A stretch of DNA of 9,763 nucleotides, from positions 1 through 9,763 of the forward strand of contig JAHFTG010000069.1 in assembly GCA_023269455.1 (NCBI GenBank). Reading direction: 5' to 3'. The DNA is from Opitutaceae bacterium. Lineage in GTDB: Bacteria; Verrucomicrobiota; Verrucomicrobiia; Opitutales; Opitutaceae. The notes beneath the pieces are model-generated. The model made no database searches. It saw only the letters and a program-made list of their open reading frames with translations, and was not told where the DNA came from. A program made the translations under genes and the position numbers. This document shows, in pieces, positions 5,836-9,763 of this stretch (positions are counted from its first letter, which is position 1; each line of letters begins with the position of its first letter).

Positions 5836-7155
5836 ATGGCCCAGTTCCAGTCTTTGCCCGGTTTCCGCGAGTTCTATCCTGATGCGTTGGCGCGTCGGAA
5901 TCACATTTTCCGCCTGTGGCGGCAGACAGCCAACACGTTTGGCTTTCAGGAATACGACGCGCCCGTGCTGGAGCCGCTCGAACTCTACAAGACGAAGTCG
6001 GGCGACGAGATCGAGGGGCAGCTTTTCAGCTTCACCGACAAGGGCGGGCGCGAGGTCGCGCTGAGGCCGGAGATGACGCCGACGGTGTGCCGTCTGGTGG
6101 GCGAGAAGGCGAGTTCGCTGAAGCGGCCGATCAAGTGGTTCAGCATCGCGGAATTCTACCGTTACGAGCGCATGCAGAAGGGGCGCGGGCGGTGTTTTTT
6201 TCAGTTGAACGCGGATATTTTTGGCGAGCCGGGCGTGGAGGCGGAGACGGAACTGATCTCGATGCTGGTGCAATGTTTCGCGGGCTTCGGACTCACGGCG
6301 GAGGATTTTTATGTGCGGCTGAGCGACCGGAATCTGTGGTTTTATTATCTGGAGGCGCTCGGGCTGGACGAGGTTCGCGTGAAGGGGATTTTGAGCGCGG
6401 TGGATCGTTTCGAGAAACTGGGCGACGATGCGTTCAAAGACTACGTCACGCAGTTTGGCGCGTTGGATGAAGGCGTGAAGGCGAAGGTGCTGGCGTTCTT
6501 GCAGATCAAGTCGCTGGCGGCGCTGGAGGCGGCGGTCGCGGGGATTCCCGGCGACAAGCTCACGGCGCGGTTGGCAGATTGGCGGAAGCTGCTGGGGAAT
6601 CTTAATGCGATGGGGCTGGGCGCGTTCGTCGAGGTCGATCTCGGTGTGGTGCGCGGGCTGGCCTATTACACGGGTTTTGTTTTCGAGGCGTTTGATCGCA
6701 AGGGCGAGCTGCGCGCTCTGGCGGGCGGTGGTCGCTACGACAGCCTGGTAGGCAAACTCGGCTACGGCGAAATGCCGGCGGTGGGGTTTGGCGTGGGTGA
6801 TATGACGTTCGCGCTGTTGCTGGAGCAGCGCGGGCTGACGCCGGCATTCGTGCCGACGACGGATGTCTATGTGGTGATCGGCGGCGAGGCGGAACGGGCG
6901 GCGGCGTTTGGCGACATCTTCGCGTTGCGCGCGGCGGGTTTCCGTGTGGATTATCCGCTGAAGGATGTGGCGTTCGGGAAGCAGTTTAAAATCGCAGCGG
7001 AGTCGGGCGCGAAGCTGGCGTTGATCTACGGCACGGACGAACTGGCGAAGGGCGTCGTAAAGATTCGCGTGCTGGGGGATCGCAGCGAACACGAGGTGCC
7101 GCGCGATCAGGTGGCGTCGGCGGTGCGGGATTTTTTTGCGGGCGGGGCGGAGTGA
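5836..7155 (+). CDS. hisS: Histidyl-tRNA synthetase, divergent plant-organelle-like type
   Basis: A 439-residue class II aminoacyl-tRNA synthetase that charges tRNA-His. It begins with FQSLPGFREFYPD, then motif 1 (about 33-50) and TDKGGREVALRPEMTPTV (68-84). Motif 2 is YRYERMQKGRGRCFFQLNAD (108-127). The histidine-binding signature is VVRGLAYYTGFVFEAFD (271-287), and motif 3 is GGGRYDSLVG (297-306) with AVGFGVGDM (315-323). The C-terminal anticodon-binding domain spans about 342-435. Compared with E. coli-type enzymes, the motif 3 GLER is GVGDM and RGLDYY is RGLAYY; both changes are also known from plant organellar HisRS. HisZ, the regulatory paralogue, is unlikely given full-length motifs and the C-terminal domain. 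The ATG at 5836 is chosen because the family N-terminus follows; the frame is open upstream into the HU terminator. No Shine-Dalgarno. Confidence 0.94.
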   Translation: MAQFQSLPGFREFYPDALARRNHIFRLWRQTANTFGFQEYDAPVLEPLELYKTKSGDEIEGQLFSFTDKGGREVALRPEMTPTVCRLVGEKASSLKRPIKWFSIAEFYRYERMQKGRGRCFFQLNADIFGEPGVEAETELISMLVQCFAGFGLTAEDFYVRLSDRNLWFYYLEALGLDEVRVKGILSAVDRFEKLGDDAFKDYVTQFGALDEGVKAKVLAFLQIKSLAALEAAVAGIPGDKLTARLADWRKLLGNLNAMGLGAFVEVDLGVVRGLAYYTGFVFEAFDRKGELRALAGGGRYDSLVGKLGYGEMPAVGFGVGDMTFALLLEQRGLTPAFVPTTDVYVVIGGEAERAAAFGDIFALRAAGFRVDYPLKDVAFGKQFKIAAESGAKLALIYGTDELAKGVVKIRVLGDRSEHEVPRDQVASAVRDFFAGGAE

Positions 7156-7196
7156 GGGTGCGGCGGAAACGGATTCGGAGTTTTTAACCACTAAGG

Positions 7197-7218
7197 GAAT
7201 CGCCCAACAGGGCGATTC
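7197..7218. terminator. Perfect hairpin between convergent hisS and cdd
   Basis: GAATCGCCC (7197-7205) and GGGCGATTC (7210-7218) form a perfect 9-bp stem with an AACA loop, 41 bases after the hisS stop. No T-run follows on either strand, so it is not a textbook rho-independent terminator, but its place between convergent genes suggests a two-way stop or 3'-end stabiliser. Confidence 0.4.
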
Positions 7219-7287
7219 GGTGGGAGCGGTTTCGGCCAATGGCCTTCACGGTTGAGCGGAGGCGCGGCTGATGCCGCGAAGGCGATT

Positions 7288-7689
7288 TTAACCGAGGTTG
7301 CCGGGGCCGAAGGCGCCGGGGAGCAACGTGTCGAGGGAGAGGTCGAGGCGGTCGTCGGAATCGCACACGGAGACGACGCGGGCTTGGGGGCCGAATTCGT
7401 TGATGACCTGGCGGCAGGCACCGCAGGGTGGCGTGGCGGTGGGCGTGGGCGTATAGATCACGACGCACTTCAACTTTTTTTCGCCGGCGGCGATGGCGGT
7501 GAAGATCGCGGTGCGCTCGGCGCAGTTGCACAGGCCGAAGGAGGCATTTTCGATGTTGGTGCCGGTGTAGGTCTTGCCGGAGCCGGCGAGGACGGAGGCA
7601 CCCACGGCGAATTGCGAGTAGGGCGAGTAGGAGGATTTGGCGGCGGCGCGGGCGAGTTTTTCGAGACGGGTGAGGGCGGCGGCGGTCAT
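7288..7689 (-). CDS. cdd: Cytidine deaminase
   Basis: A 133-residue homotetramer-type cytidine deaminase, which converts cytidine and deoxycytidine to uridine and deoxyuridine in pyrimidine salvage. The N-terminal YSPYSQFAVGA segment (21-31) is typical. Substrate contact and catalysis use GTNIENASFGLCNCAERTA (43-61), where Cys56 binds zinc and Glu58 is the proton shuttle. PPCGACRQVINEF (87-99) supplies zinc ligands Cys89 and Cys92. Length matches the short, tetrameric class (about 130-136). The ATG at 7687-7689 starts close before the domain. It is the last gene of a probable minus-strand operon, 24 bases after the HD-hydrolase gene, with no Shine-Dalgarno. Confidence 0.96.
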   Translation of the reverse strand: MTAAALTRLEKLARAAAKSSYSPYSQFAVGASVLAGSGKTYTGTNIENASFGLCNCAERTAIFTAIAAGEKKLKCVVIYTPTPTATPPCGACRQVINEFGPQARVVSVCDSDDRLDLSLDTLLPGAFGPGNLG

Positions 7690-7713
7690 AATAGGCGGGT
7701 GGTTATTTGCAGA

Positions 7714-8307
7714 CTACTGTGGCAGGTGGCCGGCTTTGACGGCTTGGGCGATCATGGCGGCGGCGTAGGTCCAGACTTCGGCGGCGCCGTCCTCGATGTG
7801 GCGGTTGCGGGCGATCACGCGATCGCTGGTGATGCCGTGCATGCGCCAGGCGGCGCCTTCGGTGAGGCAGTTGAGAAGCATCGGTTGAAAGCGATCCATT
7901 GCGGCGGCGAACTTCGCCTCGGGCGTGGCGCGCGCTTCGAACTCATCCCAGAGGGCGCGGAACTCGGCGCACTGGTCGGGCGGGAGCAGGCCGAAGAGGC
8001 GGTCGGCGGCACGGGCTTCGCGTTCGTGCTGGTCGGCCATGCGCGCGGTGTCGTAGGCGAAGGTGTCGCCCGCATCGATCTCCACGATGTCGTGGATGAG
8101 GAGCATTTTCAGGACGCGGAGGACGTCCACGTGAGGCGTGTTGGCGTGCTCGGCGAGGACGAGAACCATGAGGCAGAGGTGCCAGGAATGCTCGGCGTCG
8201 TTCTCGTGCCGCCGGCTGCCGGTGACGAGCGTCTGGCGGAAAATATCCTTCAGTTTATCGACCTCGATGATGAATCGAATCTGCCGGGCGAGGCGGGTGT
8301 TTTCCAT
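7714..8307 (-). CDS. HD-domain hydrolase, YfbR/HDDC2-like (5'-deoxynucleotidase family)
   Basis: A 197-residue soluble HD-domain phosphohydrolase. The metal ligands expected from the family are visible: His in NDAEHSWH (His40), the HD pair in LLIHDIVEIDAGD (His72, Asp73) and a distal Asp in AAMDRFQPMLLN (Asp138). The E76 and D81 that follow the HD pair are family features. The AEHSW...HD.VE...GD pattern matches the HDDC2/YfbR group, whose characterised members dephosphorylate deoxynucleoside 5'-monophosphates with a divalent metal. Substrate is inferred from family and from the neighbour cdd. The start ATG (8305-8307) follows the stop of the OpgC-like gene by only 3 bases, so the two are almost surely co-transcribed and probably coupled. 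It could be a nucleotidase of other specificity. Confidence 0.88.
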   Translation of the reverse strand: MENTRLARQIRFIIEVDKLKDIFRQTLVTGSRRHENDAEHSWHLCLMVLVLAEHANTPHVDVLRVLKMLLIHDIVEIDAGDTFAYDTARMADQHEREARAADRLFGLLPPDQCAEFRALWDEFEARATPEAKFAAAMDRFQPMLLNCLTEGAAWRMHGITSDRVIARNRHIEDGAAEVWTYAAAMIAQAVKAGHLPQ

Positions 8308-8310
8308 GTG

Positions 8311-9426
8311 TCAGGGGATGTCGGCGCGGCTGCGAACTTGGCGTGCGCGGAGATGGTCGAGGGCGGCGGCGGCAAACATGCCGCCGATGAGGATGGCGGT
8401 GCTGATCCAGCGGCTGTGCGGCGTCTCGGCGAAGTTCACCGGGAAGGCCAGCAGCACGGTCGCAATGACGACGTGGGCGGAAAAAACCGCGAGGGAGTGA
8501 CGGCCGAGAAAGGCGAGCGGACGCCATTGCATGATCGACGGGAAGCGCGCGACCGCCAGGTGGACGAGGTAGGCGATCAGGGCGAAGTCGAGGAGGCGCA
8601 GCGGGGCGAGATTGTTTTTGTTGGTGAGAACGTCGAGCAGCGGCAGCGAGAAGGGCGGCGGCAGATAGGCATGGCGCACGCAGTACAGGAAGGCGGCGGT
8701 GGCCACCAGAAGAGCGATGAGCCATGCGCGGGGCGGGGGGAGCAGGACTTGGCGGCGGGCATAGGCGTGACCGAAGATGATGCCTGCCACGAATAGCAGT
8801 TGCCATGTGCCTGGGTTGAACGCGCCGGTGTTGATCACGCCGGCCGCGAACGGGTGTTGGGGAAGGAACGCATTGGAGAGCATCCAGAGCGCGAGGCTCA
8901 TCCAGAGCAGGCGTCCGCGATAGCCGTTTTCCAACCAGCGCAGCAGGAACGGCAGCGTGAGCATGAACACGCAATACATCGGAAGAATGTCCATCAGGCC
9001 GGGTTGGTAGAGCAGGACGGGTCCGGCGAAGAGCGCGCCCCACGGCGCGTCGTGCATGAGAGGAGGCGAGCAGCCAGGCGCATGGCCGGTGACGTGAGTG
9101 TAGCCGAGCACCCATGCGAAAACCGCGAAATAGGCGGCGAGGTGATAGCGGTAGATGATCGCGGCCCGATGGAAGCCGGCATTGCGCATCTCGACGAACG
9201 GGCCGTGATCCAGCTTCCGCGTGTAAACCAGCCCGGCGAGGAAGCCGGCGAGAAAGACGAAGCCTTCCGCCGCGCTCACGAAGCCGAAGATGTGGTTGGT
9301 GGACATCTGCAGCTCGCTGGGGATGTGGTTCAAGGCCATGAACACCAGCATCAATCCGCGCAGCGCATCGAGGTGCACCAGGCGTGACGATTTTTTCTCC
9401 GGGATGTGGCTGGCGGCGGAACTCAC
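8311..9426 (-). CDS. OpgC-family membrane acyltransferase
   Basis: A multi-pass inner-membrane protein of about 371 residues. Residues 15-34 (RLVHLDALRGLMLVFMALNH) carry the family signature R..LDALRG......NH at the first membrane segment, as in OpgC. The rest shows about ten hydrophobic segments, including those near GFVFLAGFLAGLVY, LLYQPGLMDILPMYCVFML and SLAVFSAHVVIATVLLAF. E. coli OpgC succinylates periplasmic glucans, but no opgG or opgH is in view, so the acceptor here is unknown. The first in-frame ATG lies inside the first membrane segment and is too late. GTG at 9424-9426 gives a sensible 14-residue N-terminus; the frame stays open to a TTG at 9522, across two perfect hairpins that look like an untranslated leader. 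First gene of the OpgC-HD hydrolase-cdd cluster. Confidence 0.85.
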   Translation of the reverse strand: MSSAASHIPEKKSSRLVHLDALRGLMLVFMALNHIPSELQMSTNHIFGFVSAAEGFVFLAGFLAGLVYTRKLDHGPFVEMRNAGFHRAAIIYRYHLAAYFAVFAWVLGYTHVTGHAPGCSPPLMHDAPWGALFAGPVLLYQPGLMDILPMYCVFMLTLPFLLRWLENGYRGRLLWMSLALWMLSNAFLPQHPFAAGVINTGAFNPGTWQLLFVAGIIFGHAYARRQVLLPPPRAWLIALLVATAAFLYCVRHAYLPPPFSLPLLDVLTNKNNLAPLRLLDFALIAYLVHLAVARFPSIMQWRPLAFLGRHSLAVFSAHVVIATVLLAFPVNFAETPHSRWISTAILIGGMFAAAALDHLRARQVRSRADIP

Positions 9427-9439
9427 TCGGGTGACAGCA

Positions 9440-9473
9440 ACGGGAATCGCTCCCGTCCGCAAGGGGGTTGCGG
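9440..9473 (-). promoter_or_regulatory. Two adjacent perfect hairpins upstream of the OpgC-like gene
   Basis: In the direction of the OpgC-like gene, CCGCAA/TTGCGG with a CCCCC loop (9473-9457) is followed with no gap by ACGGGA/TCCCGT with a GCGAT loop (9456-9440). The second ends 13 bases before the GTG start. Both 6-bp stems are perfect. In a transcript these would form a structured leader that could stall or limit translation. No known riboswitch was recognised. Confidence 0.4.
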
Positions 9474-9545
9474 CGCGCGGATCGCAGAATTTTTGAACCG
9501 GCTGAGGCGCTGGCGGTAACAACGTGTCATGCCGGTTGAGTGAAC

Positions 9546-9763
9546 TCAGTTGCTCTTGGGGGCCGGGGCGGCGGGCTCGACTTGGAGGTCTTCGGCGAGG
9601 CTGTCTCGGGGGTTGGCGACGAGGCGGGTGCCTTCGGCGAGACCATCGACCACCTCGATCTGCACGCCGTAGTCACGGCCGAGTTTAACGGGTTGGAAGT
9701 GGATGCGATTATCCGCCGTGAGCGTGGCGACGAGCGGGCCGGTCGGGCGGATGATGATGGCGT
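9546..9763 (-). CDS. RND efflux periplasmic adaptor (HlyD/AcrA-type), C-terminal part
   Basis: The last 71 residues of a membrane-fusion protein whose start lies beyond the right edge. The visible part is the membrane-proximal beta-domain and tail: IIIRPTGPLVATLTADNRIH, then QPVKLGRDYGVQIEVVDGL, then AEGTRLVANPRDSLAEDLQV, and an Ala/Pro tail PAAPAPKSN. The GRDYG, V.GL.EG and LV.NP..SL elements are typical of adaptors paired with HAE1-type tripartite RND pumps, which expel drugs or metals from the cell with a TolC-like channel. The substrate cannot be predicted from this part. The stop TGA is at 9546-9548. It reads in the same direction as the OpgC-like gene, with about 120 bases between and no T-run terminator. 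Confidence 0.88.
   Translation of the reverse strand, partial: AIIIRPTGPLVATLTADNRIHFQPVKLGRDYGVQIEVVDGLAEGTRLVANPRDSLAEDLQVEPAAPAPKSN

Noticed and set aside
5719..7239. 506-codon open frame on the minus strand, opposite hisS
   Set aside because: Arg/His/Pro-rich composition with no recognisable domain; it also crosses the HU terminator. It is the complement of the real hisS gene.
7252..8796. 514-codon open frame on the plus strand across cdd, the HD hydrolase and the OpgC-like gene
   Set aside because: It spans three clearly identified minus-strand genes and consists of low-complexity Gly/Val/Ala/Glu sequence, an artefact of third-position GC.
9427..9522. Extension of the OpgC-like protein to TTG 9522
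   Set aside because: The added residues show no signal or family match and the DNA contains two perfect hairpins, which fits a leader better than coding sequence.
1..9763. CRISPR arrays, insertion sequences, tRNA or rRNA genes, toxin-antitoxin or defence genes
   Set aside because: Both strands were read for regular spaced repeats, transposase motifs, clover-leaf segments and known defence domains; none was seen.

Overview
This is a GC-rich bacterial chromosomal window, dense with housekeeping-type genes and free of insertion sequences, phage genes, CRISPR arrays and tRNA or rRNA genes. Protein content and style suggest a Verrucomicrobiota (PVC group) member, most likely near Opitutaceae. The style points are a menaquinone-type UbiE/MenG, a sigma-54 factor coupled to a Ser/Thr kinase, a plant-organelle-like HisRS, and almost no Shine-Dalgarno sequences. 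The taxonomic placement is inference, because no rRNA or marker comparison was possible.

Left part (1-2817): the N-terminal 186 residues of a UvrD/PcrA-type helicase run off the left edge on the minus strand. A divergent NAD(P)H-dependent FMN reductase follows on the plus strand. It converges on rpoN (sigma-54, minus strand), which is the downstream member of a two-gene operon with a soluble eukaryotic-type Ser/Thr kinase. The kinase stop and the rpoN start overlap in an ATGA, so the two are probably translationally coupled.

Middle part (3800-5770): a compact regulatory region separates the kinase from a divergent A-type iron-sulfur carrier (IscA/ErpA/SufA family). The carrier converges on the menaquinone methyltransferase gene (ubiE/menG, minus strand). 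A 400-bp AT-rich non-coding region full of inverted repeats then precedes an HU/IHF-family DNA-binding protein gene, which ends in a textbook rho-independent terminator.

Right part (5836-9763): hisS (plus strand) converges on a minus-strand cluster read in the order opgC-like acyltransferase, HD-domain 5'-nucleotidase-like hydrolase, cytidine deaminase. The last two suit successive steps of pyrimidine deoxynucleotide salvage. The right edge holds the C-terminal 71 residues of an RND efflux periplasmic adaptor, also on the minus strand. Between it and the opgC-like gene lie two adjacent perfect hairpins.

No clearly novel defence or mobile system is visible. The most interesting points are the kinase/sigma-54 coupling, the divergent HisRS motifs, the structured non-coding region upstream of the HU gene, and the tandem hairpins in the opgC-like leader.
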